From Mycolicibacterium sp. P1-5 (GTDB taxonomy: Bacteria; Actinomycetota; Actinomycetes; Mycobacteriales; Mycobacteriaceae): a stretch of DNA of 49,557 nt. The stretch covers positions 1 to 49,557 of the forward strand of contig NZ_NPKT01000028.1 of the NCBI RefSeq assembly GCF_008329565.1, in the 5' to 3' direction. A program made the position numbers and the translations under genes. The notes under the pieces were generated by a model. It had not been told where the DNA came from, did not search any database, and saw only the letters and a list, made by a program, of their open reading frames with translations. The stretch's first letter is position 1; every line of letters begins with the position of its first letter. Positions 25,294 to 33,151 of this stretch are shown here, piece by piece.

Positions 25294-25578
25294 CTACGTC
25301 AGCCAGCGGTCGACGAGGTCGGCCCAGCGTCGCGAAATGGTCTTGTCCATCAAGTCGCGTCGGCGCCGGGTGTGCACGTCGTCGGGCTCGATTCCGCCGA
25401 CCGCCATCTGGGCCATCTCGTCGACCTGCTCGCTTTCCAGCCCGAAGGTGAGCAGCACGTCGAGATCGGTGTCGGTGTCGAGTTCGTCGGGCAGCGTTGA
25501 ACGCGCGAGCAGAACGGCCGCGTTCTCCTCGCCGGCCTCCAGCAGCATGGCGACCAGGCTGGCCTTGGCGACCTTCAC
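25294..25578 (-). CDS. Small protein of unknown function in the ACAD operon
   Basis: 94 residues from GTG 25578; the longer frame (to 25752) is antisense-like and overlaps the amidohydrolase, so this start 10 bases after that gene's stop is preferred. It is rich in acidic residues (DELDTDTDLDVLLTFGLESEQVDEM) and ends in a basic segment (RRRRDLMDKTISRRWADLVDRWLT). Family not recognised; no signal peptide or membrane helix. Last gene of the minus-strand operon 29889-25294, so probably an accessory of the acyl-CoA dehydrogenase or amidohydrolases. Confidence 0.7.
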   Translation of the reverse strand: MKVAKASLVAMLLEAGEENAAVLLARSTLPDELDTDTDLDVLLTFGLESEQVDEMAQMAVGGIEPDDVHTRRRRDLMDKTISRRWADLVDRWLT

Positions 25579-25588
25579 AAACGTGCGG

Positions 25589-26782
25589 CTACGCCGGCCG
25601 GCGGACTGACAGCTCGATCCCGTTGTCCCGCATGACTTTGCGGCACTGCTCGGGCGTGTAGTCGAAGTTCTGCAGGTCCTTGATGTAGGACGCCGGCTCG
25701 GCCAAACCTTCGACGTGCGGGTAGTCCGACCCCATGAGAATGTGCTCGTCACCCATCAGCTTGAGCAGACTCGCCAGCTCGTCCTCATAGAACGGCGAGA
25801 CCCAGACGTGGCGCCGGAAGGTCTCCCGCGGGTCCTCCTGATAGATGAAGGGAATCTGGCCCCAGGACTTGGTCAGCTTCTCGAACAGATGGAACACCCA
25901 GGTCGAACCGCTCTCGATGCACGCTATCCGCAGATTGGGGAACCGTAGGAACAATCCGTTGTGCAGGTGGTTGGCAAAGGTGTCCTGGATCGCGTCCCCG
26001 CTGAAGAGACTCCGGAAGCCCAGCAGCGCGTTGAACGACATCATGTAGTCGGACTCACCCCACGCCGGCATGAACTTCGAGTAGTAGGTGTCACCCGAGT
26101 GGTAGCACACCGTGATACCCGAATCGTTGGCCAGCTGCCAGAACTCGTCGAACATCGGATCACCGGGTGGTCGCATGCCGACCTCGGTCGTGATCGGGCC
26201 CGGGATCATGACGATGAAGCGGGCATCATGGTCCAACGCCCACTCGAGTTCGCGCACCGCTTCGGTTGGTCGGCACATCGTGATGTACGGAGCGGTGAAA
26301 ATCCGTTCCTGATAGGCGAATCCCCAGTCGTCGTCCAGCCATCGGTTGAAGGCCCGGAACGTCGCGACCGTTGCATCGAAGTCCGGTAGCAGCGCCTGCT
26401 CCATCCCGACTCCGAGGGTCGGCAGCATGATGCAGCCCTGCATGCCCTGGGCGTCCATGGCTGCGAGCCGCGCGTCGCGGTTGCGGTACTCGGGCCGGAT
26501 CGGTTCCAGTTCCCCGAATAAGGAGTTCAGGTCCGAACCGTGGGGATTACGACCGCGGAAGTACTCGTCGAGCGCGCCGGGCTTACCGACCGGATCGAAC
26601 GTCGGGTTCGGAATGAACCGGTTGACTCTGCCGCCGACCATCAGCCGCTGCCGGCCGTCGAGCTGCGCCCACTGGATGGCGCGCTTCCTCAGCTTCGGGT
26701 CGATGTAGCGGGTGAACGCGTCCTCGGCCTCGTAATAGTGGTTGTCGCAGTCGAAGAACTTGAACGGGAGCGCAGTGGTCAT
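25589..26782 (-). CDS. Amidohydrolase-family (ACMSD-like) protein 1
   Basis: 397 residues of the amidohydrolase_2 TIM-barrel. Metal-site elements: the N-terminal strand reads FDCDNHYYE (D-x-D-x-H in place of H-x-H), VCYHSGD in mid-barrel, and ILMGSDYPHVEG near the C-terminus with the conserved Asp. These enzymes hydrolyse or decarboxylate ring-derived acids; the actinobacterial members of this type are mostly uncharacterised. It lies 20 bases downstream of the acyl-CoA dehydrogenase and 10 bases upstream of the small gene, within one operon. Confidence 0.85.
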   Translation of the reverse strand: MTTALPFKFFDCDNHYYEAEDAFTRYIDPKLRKRAIQWAQLDGRQRLMVGGRVNRFIPNPTFDPVGKPGALDEYFRGRNPHGSDLNSLFGELEPIRPEYRNRDARLAAMDAQGMQGCIMLPTLGVGMEQALLPDFDATVATFRAFNRWLDDDWGFAYQERIFTAPYITMCRPTEAVRELEWALDHDARFIVMIPGPITTEVGMRPPGDPMFDEFWQLANDSGITVCYHSGDTYYSKFMPAWGESDYMMSFNALLGFRSLFSGDAIQDTFANHLHNGLFLRFPNLRIACIESGSTWVFHLFEKLTKSWGQIPFIYQEDPRETFRRHVWVSPFYEDELASLLKLMGDEHILMGSDYPHVEGLAEPASYIKDLQNFDYTPEQCRKVMRDNGIELSVRRPA

Positions 26783-26802
26783 GCGGGCGGTGTCCTTTCC
26801 GG

Positions 26803-29013
26803 CTATTTTCGTGGCAGGCCCAGGATCATCGAGGCGATGATGGTCAGCTGGATCTCTGCCGTGCCGCCGCCGATGAGCTCGGACGGCATATCGAAGTAGG
26901 GTCGGATCACCTCCGGATCCGAATCCTCAAGCATCGCAAGGCGTCCGGTGAGTCCGAGGGTGGCTGTGGAGGCACGGCGCAGCAGCAGTACCATCGCGTA
27001 CTTGGCGATGCTCGACGTCGGTCCGGGGCCTTGCCCTTGCACCAGGCGCAGGGTCTCGCGCAGAACCATGGCCTTGATGGCGGTGGTGTGTGCTTCGATA
27101 CCGCCCAGGGCCTGCAGGATCGTGTCATGGTCGGGGCCATCGGGATCGGCCATCCGCCGAAGCGCCTCCGACCGATCGATGTTGACGTAGTTGCCGATGG
27201 CGGTGCGCTCGACGGCCATGGTCGCTACGGCAAGATCCCAGCCGCGGCCGGGTTCCCCGACCAGCATGTCGTCGGGCACGAACACGTCGGTGAGGAACAC
27301 CTCATTGAAGTCGAAGTGCCCGCTGGCCTGCTTGATCGGGCTGATTTCGATGCCGGGAGAGGCCATGTCCACCAGGAAGTAGCTGATTCCACGGTGTTTC
27401 GACGCGTCAGGGTCGGTGCGCGCCAGCATCGCTCCGAACTGGGCGACGTGCGCCGACGACGTCCAGATTTTGTGCCCGTTGATCAGCCAGCCGCCGTCGA
27501 CCTTCTGGGCCCTGGTGCCCAGCGATGCGAGGTCCGATCCGGCGCCCGGTTCGCTGAACAGCTGGCACCAGCGCTGCGTCCCGCGCAGCATTGGGCCGGC
27601 GAAACGTTCACGCTGCGAGTCGGTTCCGCTGTCGAGGATGGTCGGCAGGATCCACTCGGCGATGTTGAGCGAGGGCCGCACGAGCTCGGGGCGCTTGTCG
27701 AACTCCTCAGTGATGATCACCTGCTGCACCGGGGTGGCAGCGATACCCCAGGGGGCGGGCAGGTGTGGAGCGACCAAACCGGCGTCGGCGAGCAGATCCC
27801 GTTGCGACCCGTACGCGAGCCCGGGTGCGCGACGGTCGTCGGTTGGCCTCTCGTTCTGCAGGGTCAGAGCCTCATCGAGCTTCTCGGCGATGCGGGCGCG
27901 GAACTCCGACTCGACGTCGCCGAGATTGATTGCGGTAGAACGTTTGAGCGTGCGGGCCAGTTCGCCCGCTTCGCGGGCCCAGCGCGGGGTCGAACCCACT
28001 GACGCGGCCAAACTTGTGGCACGCCGCCAGTACAGGTGGGTGTCGTGTTCCCAGGTGTAGCCGATGGCACCGAACATCAGCAGCGCGTCGAGCATCAGGT
28101 CCGGGCCGGCGCAGACCGCCATCAGCGCGGCCGACGCGGCGGCCAGCCGGTGTTGTTCGATGTTCTCGTCGATCGCGCGCACCGCGTCCCACGCCGACGC
28201 CGACGCGAGTTCCGCGTGCACCAGCAGCACGGCGGCCTTGTGCTGAAGCGCCTGGAACGAGCCGATGGGCTTGCCGAACTGTTCGCGGGTGCGGATGTAG
28301 TTCACCGCGGTCTCGACGCCCTTGCGCACGGTGCCGGCCGACGCACACGCGGTCAGCGCCGCGACGACGCAACGTGCCCGTTCGGTGTCGATTCCGGTGA
28401 CCGTGGTGTCCGCGCGGTAGTTGTCGAGTGTGAGGGTGCCCACGTCGGTGCTCAGGTCGGTGCCGCGCTGCGACTCAACGGTAAGGCCGGTGTCCGACTC
28501 CAGAGCGAACCACAACTGCGCGCCGTCTTCGGTGTGTGCTGCCAGCAGAACGTGTTGTGCCCCAGTGAGTCCCAGGGTGCTGCCGATGGCGCCGGTGAGT
28601 CGCCACCCCGCGCCATCAGGCACGGCGCGTACACCTGAGTCCTCCGGAAGTACCACCACAGCCGTCGCGCCGCCGCCGAGAGCGGCCACCAACGCCGCCC
28701 CTGAGCCGTCGGCCAGGCTCGCCACGGCACTGGCGGAAACCGTGCTGAGCAGGGGGCCGGGCAGTAGTGCCGCGGCGGCCGCCTCGATCACGCACGCGGT
28801 ATCGGCGAGGGTGCCGCCCTGGCCGCCGGCTTCCTCGGAAAGGTGCACTGCGTGGAAGCCATTGGCGGTGAATTCCTCCCACCACGTCGGCAATTCACCC
28901 GCCGAGATCGAGTCGAGGGCAGCCCGGGTCTTGTCGATCGGGGCGTGCCGAGCCGCGAACTGAGTGATGGCCTCAGCCAGTTGCTCCTGCTCGATCGTGA
29001 TTGCCAACGCCAT
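26803..29013 (-). CDS. Double-module acyl-CoA dehydrogenase (FadE34-like)
   Basis: 736 residues, twice the normal ACAD length. Residues about 1-360 form one ACAD module, including AVNYIRTREQFGKPIGSFQALQHKAA (233-258) and GAIGYTWEHDTHLYWRRA with the Glu typical of the FadE34 catalytic position. Residues about 385-736 form a second, with LFSEPGAGSDLASLGTRA, WLINGHKIWTSSAH and the end IGGGTAEIQLTIIASMILGLPR. FadE34 of M. tuberculosis is the same fused type and oxidises a steroid side-chain acyl-CoA. A flavin-dependent alpha,beta-dehydrogenation of a bulky acyl-CoA is likely; the exact substrate is not readable. Seven bases downstream of amidohydrolase 2. Confidence 0.92.
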   Translation of the reverse strand: MALAITIEQEQLAEAITQFAARHAPIDKTRAALDSISAGELPTWWEEFTANGFHAVHLSEEAGGQGGTLADTACVIEAAAAALLPGPLLSTVSASAVASLADGSGAALVAALGGGATAVVVLPEDSGVRAVPDGAGWRLTGAIGSTLGLTGAQHVLLAAHTEDGAQLWFALESDTGLTVESQRGTDLSTDVGTLTLDNYRADTTVTGIDTERARCVVAALTACASAGTVRKGVETAVNYIRTREQFGKPIGSFQALQHKAAVLLVHAELASASAWDAVRAIDENIEQHRLAAASAALMAVCAGPDLMLDALLMFGAIGYTWEHDTHLYWRRATSLAASVGSTPRWAREAGELARTLKRSTAINLGDVESEFRARIAEKLDEALTLQNERPTDDRRAPGLAYGSQRDLLADAGLVAPHLPAPWGIAATPVQQVIITEEFDKRPELVRPSLNIAEWILPTILDSGTDSQRERFAGPMLRGTQRWCQLFSEPGAGSDLASLGTRAQKVDGGWLINGHKIWTSSAHVAQFGAMLARTDPDASKHRGISYFLVDMASPGIEISPIKQASGHFDFNEVFLTDVFVPDDMLVGEPGRGWDLAVATMAVERTAIGNYVNIDRSEALRRMADPDGPDHDTILQALGGIEAHTTAIKAMVLRETLRLVQGQGPGPTSSIAKYAMVLLLRRASTATLGLTGRLAMLEDSDPEVIRPYFDMPSELIGGGTAEIQLTIIASMILGLPRK

Positions 29014-29019
29014 CAGTTG

Positions 29020-29889
29020 TCAGTTCTCCAGTCCGAGAATTCGAGCCGCATTGCCGTACAGAAACTTTGGCCACACCTCGTCCTTGAACGGCACCTTGGG
29101 CAGGTCGCTGAAGATGCGTTCCAGCGACAGTCCCATCGGGAAGTAGCCGGCGTAGATCACCTTGTCCGCACCGCGTGAGTTCGCGTAGTCGATGATCGCC
29201 TTGGGGTAGTACTTGGGAGCGAATGCCGATGTCGAGTAATACAAATTGGGCCACTTGAGCATCAGCTTGACAGCGAGGTCCTGCCAAGGCTCACAACCGT
29301 GGCGGGTGACGAAGACCAGGTCGGGGAAGTCGAACATCACGATGTCGATGCGCGAAACCTCTTGCGGCGCCATCGGAATGCGTGGGCCCGGGACACCGGC
29401 GCAGCAGAAGATCGGGAGGCCGAGTTCGACGCAGGTGGCGTAGACCGGGTACATCTTCGGGTCGTCGATCGGCACCTGCGGGAAGGTGCCCGACGGGAAG
29501 CATGACACGGCGCGGATGCCGTAGGTGTCGTACTCACGGCGAATGTTGTTGACAGTGCCCATGACGTCGTTCGGATCGGCGACATTGCCCGAGGCAATGA
29601 AGCGGTCGGGAAACATTTTCAGCGCGAGCTCCGCCGCGGAGCCCTCGCTCACGCCGATCATCGACTTCTCGATACCGAACCGGTCCATCTGCTGCAGGAG
29701 CAATGACACCGGATCGTCGGTGGGCAGCCCCTTGGGTACGTCCTTGAACATGTACTCGACGGGGAAGTCGAAGTCCTCTTTGGACTCGCGATCCTTCGTC
29801 TGCTTGCGGATGAAGTCGTACTGCGCGGTCCCTTCATGCGGGAAACCGATCATCGTGTCGATCACCGGTAGACCAACCGGTCCAGCCAT
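29020..29889 (-). CDS. Amidohydrolase-family protein 2 with degenerate metal site
   Basis: 289 residues, a shorter amidohydrolase_2 barrel. The H-x-H metal motif is absent (VIDTMIGFPHEG), and the C-terminal GSDYP reads AGYFPMGL, so the catalytic Asp is also missing; RHGCEPW keeps one His. It may bind metal differently or be a non-hydrolytic partner. First gene of the operon, 42-60 bases after the divergent promoter, facing a KstR-like regulator. Co-occurs with amidohydrolase 1 and the double ACAD. Confidence 0.8.
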   Translation of the reverse strand: MAGPVGLPVIDTMIGFPHEGTAQYDFIRKQTKDRESKEDFDFPVEYMFKDVPKGLPTDDPVSLLLQQMDRFGIEKSMIGVSEGSAAELALKMFPDRFIASGNVADPNDVMGTVNNIRREYDTYGIRAVSCFPSGTFPQVPIDDPKMYPVYATCVELGLPIFCCAGVPGPRIPMAPQEVSRIDIVMFDFPDLVFVTRHGCEPWQDLAVKLMLKWPNLYYSTSAFAPKYYPKAIIDYANSRGADKVIYAGYFPMGLSLERIFSDLPKVPFKDEVWPKFLYGNAARILGLEN

Positions 29890-29936
29890 GGTGTCCTCCC
29901 ATCACAAGGCAGCGGCGATAAGGCGTCGCGGTCCCC

Positions 29937-29966
29937 ATAGTGAAACACGGTTCTACTTGATGTCAA
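29937..29966 (-). promoter_or_regulatory. Promoter of the amidohydrolase/ACAD operon
   Basis: On the minus strand TTGACA (29966-29961) is a perfect -35 element and CACTAT (29942-29937) a fair -10, with an 18-base spacer. Transcription would start near 29930, about 40 bases before the gene. It overlaps the plus-strand promoter of the TetR gene back to back. Confidence 0.6.
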
Positions 29967-29985
29967 GCGCATGAGCTGGGATTAT
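29957..29985 (+). promoter_or_regulatory. Promoter of the KstR-like TetR gene
   Basis: TTGATG (29957-29962) and GATTAT (29980-29985) with an ideal 17-base spacer. Its -35 overlaps that of the divergent operon by two bases, so one bound regulator could block both. Confidence 0.55.
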
Positions 29986-30019
29986 CGGCCACATCACGAA
30001 GAGTCTGCCGTAGTATTGC

Positions 30020-30035
30020 AGAAGACTGTTCTTCT
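30020..30035. promoter_or_regulatory. Inverted repeat upstream of the KstR-like gene
   Basis: AGAAGA and TCTTCT are exact reverse complements around CTGT. It lies just after the plausible TSS of the TetR gene and 10 bases before GTG 30045, a usual place for autorepression. A second looser site, AACCGTGTT on the minus strand (29945-29953), lies in the divergent operon's promoter. Confidence 0.5.
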
Positions 30036-30044
30036 CAATGGGGT

Positions 30045-30689
30045 GTGATCGGAGGTGGCATCGTCAACACCGCAGTCCCCGCCTTGGCGACGTCCGCACG
30101 GGTCATCCCCCTTTCGGACATGACCAGCGGCCAGCTTGCGCGCCGGGCCAAGATCATCGAGGACGTCATCGACCTGATCGCCGACGTCGGCGCCGACGCG
30201 GTTCAGATGCGGGACGTGGCACAGCGTTCGGGTGTCGCGCTGGCCACCCTTTATCGCTACTTCAGTTCCAAGGAGAACCTGTTGGCCGCGGCACTGGCCG
30301 ATTGGCAGAAGCGGTTGACTCGGCGGATTTTGTCCGGCGGCGGACCTTCCGACAGTGATCCGCTACCCGCGGTCTTGGACTACCTTCGACGTGCGCAGCG
30401 CGCGTTCAACCGCAATCCGGCGATGACGGCGTTGATGCTGCAGATGATGACGTCCACCGATCCTGAGGTGCGCTCATCGATCGATCAGATGGAGCGCACC
30501 AACGTCGACCTGTTCAACCGTCTGCTTGCCGGCGTGGACGCCGACGCCATTCCACAGGTGACATTCGGACTCAATGCTGCGCTCAGCGCTGCGCTGGCCG
30601 GCCTGCGTGCCGGGCGGCTGACGCTGGACGAGTCGCTGAATCACGTGGAGTGGGTGGCCCGAGTCCTGCTCGCGGAGGCGCAGCGGTAG
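30045..30689 (+). CDS. KstR-like TetR-family regulator
   Basis: 214 residues from GTG 30045; ATG 30120 is an alternative. The HTH region (about 33-80: RRAKIIEDVIDLIADVGADAVQMRDV, SGVALATLYRYFSSKENLL) and the next helix (RRAQRAFNRNPAMTALMLQMM) resemble KstR, the mycobacterial cholesterol-catabolism repressor (EAVQMRAVAD...TLYRYFPSK, RNPLLTEAM). KstR is divergent from fadE34 in M. tuberculosis; here a KstR-like protein is divergent from a FadE34-like operon. It probably represses that operon, with an acyl-CoA effector (inference). Confidence 0.88.
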   Translation: MIGGGIVNTAVPALATSARVIPLSDMTSGQLARRAKIIEDVIDLIADVGADAVQMRDVAQRSGVALATLYRYFSSKENLLAAALADWQKRLTRRILSGGGPSDSDPLPAVLDYLRRAQRAFNRNPAMTALMLQMMTSTDPEVRSSIDQMERTNVDLFNRLLAGVDADAIPQVTFGLNAALSAALAGLRAGRLTLDESLNHVEWVARVLLAEAQR

Positions 30690-30842
30690 ACGCGCGATAG
30701 CACTCTTTCCAGGCTGCGGCGGAGGTGCGCGCCGCGGGTGAGGTTGACGAGCCGTTTGCCGATGACATGCCCACCCAACGCTTTTCAAACCCGCGTTCGT
30801 CGATTCGCCCCGAACCCCGGGCGGTCTGCCACCTACAGCGCG

Positions 30843-31268
30843 TCAGTCTGAGCCCTCTCGATCTTCCAGCCCAACGGACGCTGCCAGCTCATCGCGATGC
30901 CGGCCCAAGCCCGGGTACTGGGCTCCCAACTCGCCCATGAGGTCCCACAGTCCGTCAGCGATGGCATTGAGCTTCTGCTGGGTCGCAGCGTCACTGCGCG
31001 ACTGCGTGTTCTGCAACAACGCCACGAGCAAGAACGTGACGATGGTCGTGGCGGTGTTGATGACCAGTTGCCAGGTGTCCAGCGACATCAGCGCAAAACT
31101 AGGTGCCCAAATGACGATCATCAGCACGCAGGCCGCGAAGAACCAAGCTCTAGAAACCCAATGGCTCACCCGGGTGGCGAATCGATCAAAGAACGACAAG
31201 CGACCCGACACATCAGACGGCATGTCGCCCCGCCGCCTGGGCGGCGCCGCTTGATCCGCAGCTGACAT
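30843..31268 (-). CDS. Low-affinity iron permease-like membrane protein
   Basis: 141 residues from ATG 31268, preceded by GTGGGAGC, a good ribosome site. Two hydrophobic helices (AWFFAACVLMIVIWAPSF and TWQLVINTATTIVTFLLVAL) are followed by QNTQSRSDAATQQKLNAIADGL, the hallmark of the PF04120 family. The family name comes from yeast; in bacteria the proteins are small, and iron transport is not established. Single gene, with a 19-base palindrome 33 bases before its start. Confidence 0.85.
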   Translation of the reverse strand: MSAADQAAPPRRRGDMPSDVSGRLSFFDRFATRVSHWVSRAWFFAACVLMIVIWAPSFALMSLDTWQLVINTATTIVTFLLVALLQNTQSRSDAATQQKLNAIADGLWDLMGELGAQYPGLGRHRDELAASVGLEDREGSD

Positions 31269-31300
31269 TGCTCCCACCTACCTTTCGCTCTCGTGGACCG

Positions 31301-31319
31301 GTGCAGCATTGTGCTGCAC
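31301..31319. promoter_or_regulatory. Perfect 8-base inverted repeat upstream of the permease-like gene
   Basis: GTGCAGCATTGTGCTGCAC has 8-base arms and a 3-base loop. It lies 33-51 bases upstream of the ATG at 31268, where it could be a repressor site or a 5'UTR hairpin. No metal-regulator box that I know (IdeR, Zur) matches it. Confidence 0.5.
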
Positions 31320-31469
31320 TGCAGAAATACCCGAATTAACCGCGCTGAACGAAGCACGACGGCGAATGCGGTGCGAGCGCTGCTGGCGGGGTGCCGAATC
31401 CAGGCCCGCGGTAACGCCGGATGTGGTGACGGCCGATCAACATGCTGACAACCGTGGAGGGAACTCATT

Positions 31470-32294
31470 GTGATTGGTCGCCTGGGATCGGCCCTGCTGG
31501 CTGCGGGCTTTGCACTGGCCGGTCTGGCCGCCGGAACCGCATCGGCGGCCTCGGGCTGCGCCGACTACCACTGGATCGGCGCGGCCGGATCCGGTCAACG
31601 CGACGGGGCGGGCTTGACCGCAAACGGTGGTATGGGCTCGGTGGTGTACCAGTCCTACCAGCAGCTCAAAGCACAGCTCGCCGCCGACGGCCGCACCATC
31701 GACGCCGAGGCCGTCCAGTACCCGGCGGCCCCGGTGCCGCTGGAAGGCGGGATCAGCGGTTGGCTGGGTTTCCTCGGCAGCGTTGGTGACGGCACCGGCG
31801 CGACCGAAAAGCAGTACAAGGCATTCACTGAGCGCTGCCCCGACACCAAGGTGGTCCTGGCCGGTTATTCGCAGGGCGCGATGGTCGTCCACCGCAATCT
31901 GTACGACCTGGCCGACGATCCGCACTTGGCGGCCGCGCTGTTGATCGCCGACGGCGACCGGTTGCCCGTCGACACGACAGTCAAGCTGGGGTCGACGGCT
32001 GTCGCGCTTGGCCGCGGCGAGGGCGTCGCGCAGGATCACTCGTTCCTGGCGTCGACCAACACCTCGCAGCTGCCGCCGGTGATCGGCACCCGGACTATCA
32101 GCGTCTGCGACGTCGGTGATCCGGTCTGCGACTACAACCCCGACACCGGGAAGATCTCGGAGGCGTCCATCGCCATCCACACCTCGTACGCGCCCTCCCT
32201 CAGTGGCCCGCACGCGTGGGGAACGCCGCTATACACCCTGGTGACCGCCACCGAGACCGCCTCGCCCGTGCAGTTGACCGCGCACACCGCTTGA
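31470..32294 (+). CDS. Secreted cutinase-family serine esterase
   Basis: 274 residues from GTG 31470, with a strong GGAGGG ribosome site. Signal peptide ends near ASA (residues 24-26). Catalytic Ser134 in AGYSQGAM, Asp217 in SVCDVGDPVC and His237 in AIHTSY form the triad, with conserved cysteines for two disulfides (Cys30/Cys123, Cys213/Cys220). Mycobacterial members (Culp) hydrolyse polyesters, phospholipids or short esters outside the cell. Likely a single gene: a strong hairpin follows it. Confidence 0.92.
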   Translation: MIGRLGSALLAAGFALAGLAAGTASAASGCADYHWIGAAGSGQRDGAGLTANGGMGSVVYQSYQQLKAQLAADGRTIDAEAVQYPAAPVPLEGGISGWLGFLGSVGDGTGATEKQYKAFTERCPDTKVVLAGYSQGAMVVHRNLYDLADDPHLAAALLIADGDRLPVDTTVKLGSTAVALGRGEGVAQDHSFLASTNTSQLPPVIGTRTISVCDVGDPVCDYNPDTGKISEASIAIHTSYAPSLSGPHAWGTPLYTLVTATETASPVQLTAHTA

Positions 32295-32335
32295 CCCGGT
32301 TCGCCGCCGGGGATGAGTTTTCCCGCTGCCATCCG

Positions 32336-32376
32336 TTCTGGCCGTCAGGGAGCTGTTCAGCTCCTGCAAGCCAGAA
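32336..32376 (+). terminator. Nested hairpin between cutinase and NmrA-like genes
   Basis: Outer arms TTCTGGC (32336-32342) and GCCAGAA (32370-32376) are exact reverse complements; inside them GGAGCTG and CAGCTCC (32349-32364) pair with a 2-base loop. No U-run follows. It may end the cutinase mRNA, but its 3' arm runs into the AGAAGGG ribosome site of the next gene, so it could instead hide that site. Confidence 0.55.
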
Positions 32377-32385
32377 GGGATCATC

Positions 32386-33141
32386 ATGAAAATCGTCGTA
32401 ATCGGTGGCACCGGCCTGGTGGGGTCGAAAGTGGTGCAGGGTCTGACCGAGCGCGGGCACGACGCCGTCGCCGCGGCTCCCTCGACCGGGGTGAACACGA
32501 TCACCGGCGAAGGCCTGGCCGAGGTGCTGGCCGGGGCCTCCGTCGTCGTCGACGTCTCCAACTCCCCGGTACTGGACGACTCGGCGATCGAGTTCTTTCG
32601 CACCGCGACCACGAACCTGCTGACCGCTGAGCAGAATGCCGGGGTCCAGCATCACGTCGCGTTGTCCGTGGTGGGGACGGCCGAGTTGGCGCCGCACAGC
32701 GGCTACTTCGAAGGCAAGCTCCTGCAGGAGAAGTTGATCAGCGAAGGCCCGATTCCCTTTTCAATCGTTCATGCGACCCAGTTCTTCGAGTTCATCAACA
32801 CGCTCGCCGACTCCGCGACCGAGGGCGACACGGTGGTCCTGCCACCGAAGTACTTCCAACCGATGGCCGCCGCCGACGTCGCCGAAGGGGTCGCGATCGC
32901 CGCTGTGAACGAACCCGTCAACGGCATTGCCGAAATCGGCGGTCCCGACATGGTTCTGCTTCCCGACCTCATCCGCACCGCACTGACCGCCCATGGCGAC
33001 AGCCGCACCGTCGTCGCCGATCCCGCCGCGCTCTACTGGGGCGTCGACATCGGCGAGCGCACCCTGGTGCCCGGCTCGGGCGCGACGCTCTTCGACACCC
33101 GCTTCGAGGATTGGCTTCTCGAAGCGGCCGCCAAGTCCTAG
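32386..33141 (+). CDS. NmrA-like NAD(P)-binding protein
   Basis: 251 residues. An N-terminal dinucleotide motif GGTGLVGSKV (7-16) and an extended-SDR layout without YxxxK place it with NmrA/quinone oxidoreductase-2-like proteins. Residues 66-103 (NSPVLDD to SVVGTAEL) match the atypical extended SDR pattern. Members act as NADPH sensors, quinone reductases or stress regulators. Followed 10 bases later by a nitroreductase, so the two probably form one redox unit. Confidence 0.87.
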   Translation: MKIVVIGGTGLVGSKVVQGLTERGHDAVAAAPSTGVNTITGEGLAEVLAGASVVVDVSNSPVLDDSAIEFFRTATTNLLTAEQNAGVQHHVALSVVGTAELAPHSGYFEGKLLQEKLISEGPIPFSIVHATQFFEFINTLADSATEGDTVVLPPKYFQPMAAADVAEGVAIAAVNEPVNGIAEIGGPDMVLLPDLIRTALTAHGDSRTVVADPAALYWGVDIGERTLVPGSGATLFDTRFEDWLLEAAAKS

Positions 33142-33151
33142 GCGTGCGGCC

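Noticed and set aside
25579..25752. N-terminal extension of the small gene at 25294
   Set aside because: The extension overlaps the amidohydrolase gene in another frame and is rich in Ser, Thr, Arg; the GTG at 25578 after the stop is a better start.
27031..28002. 323-codon plus-strand ORF opposite the acyl-CoA dehydrogenase
   Set aside because: Shadow of the ACAD gene; no ribosome site or domain.
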